Source: Tridacna crocea
Taxonomy: Eukaryota; Mollusca; Bivalvia; Cardiida; Cardiidae
NCBI GenBank assembly: GCA_943736015.1
Contig: OX031061.1
Span: 61,510,192-61,574,191, forward strand
Direction of reading: 5' to 3'
DNA length: 64,000 nucleotides
Position numbers and translations under genes: made by a program. This document shows, piece by piece, positions 63,935 to 64,000 of the stretch (the stretch's first letter is position 1; every line of letters begins with the position of its first letter). The notes under the pieces were generated by a model. The model was given only the letters and a program-made list of their open reading frames with translations. It was not told where the DNA came from and did no database searches.

Positions 63935-64000
63935 CTGGTATTCCAAGGCTGCGAAAGTATGGCCGCTTTTGTAAAGGTTGGGAGGCATGATGTAGAACTG
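63935..64000 (-). CDS. PL14 lyase, upstream exon (cut by window edge)
   Basis: Reads FYIMPPNLYKSGHTFAALEYQ up to donor GTATTC, phase 0, and joins VYFAKGFEF of the last exon across a 255-nt intron (63934-63680). In family members the KYDVYF strand precedes the KLPG motif, so LEYQ/VYF restores it. The N-terminus and signal peptide lie beyond the window. Confidence 0.82.

Noticed and set aside
1-64000. CRISPR arrays, bacterial operons or virus genes
   Set aside because: The repeats are tandem satellites or transposons without spacers; all genes are spliced eukaryotic genes.

Overview
The window looks like nuclear DNA of a bivalve mollusc. It is AT-rich and intron-rich with GT/AG introns. It is crowded with short inverted-repeat transposons (MITEs) and tandem-array repeats of the kind common in bivalves, and it ends in a polysaccharide lyase family 14 gene of the molluscan alginate-lyase type. 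The genus cannot be fixed from sequence alone, and no bacterial or viral genes are seen. Gene models were assembled by hand from splice sites, phases and protein similarity recalled from memory; no search was run.

Region 1 (1-25.5 kb, + strand) is the 3' part of a gene built from single-exon calcium-binding EGF domains. Seventeen intact exons, each exactly 126 nt and phase 1-1, were located, plus seven broken or decayed ones. They sit in a ~7.15-7.29 kb segmental tandem duplication present in two full copies and one partial copy (1-7285, 7286-14444, 14445-~16300). Beyond the last intact exon (18393-18518) lie a spliced but broken DDE transposase (21.0-22.8 kb, - strand), three decayed EGF exons and a possible terminal exon (25338-25459).

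Region 2 (28.2-38.3 kb, + strand) holds a complete seven-exon gene whose splice phases all agree. It encodes a 471-residue single-pass membrane protein: signal peptide, cysteine-rich glycosylated ectodomain, one transmembrane helix, a PPPY motif, and a ~260-residue cytoplasmic tail of degenerate Val-Pro-Val-Gln heptads. I do not recognise the family, and this is the best candidate for an undescribed protein here.

Region 3 (38.3-46.3 kb) has no recognisable gene. It holds several MITE families, including two abutting copies with nested inverted ends (45160-46130), and two long CT microsatellites.

Region 4 (46.5-62.2 kb, + strand) is a complete U2AF1 (U2AF35) splicing-factor gene. Exon 4, which encodes the first helix of the U2AF-homology motif, is duplicated (54340-54416 and 55189-55262). 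Both versions keep the frame, but using both or neither brings an early stop, so they are predicted to be mutually exclusive. Its introns carry many copies of a ~230-bp fold-back MITE, several ending only tens of bases before a 3' splice site.

Region 5 (63.1-64 kb, - strand) is the 3' end of the PL14 lyase gene, cut by the window edge.

A theme across the right half is a MITE family whose central palindrome stays nearly perfect while its sequence changes on both arms together.
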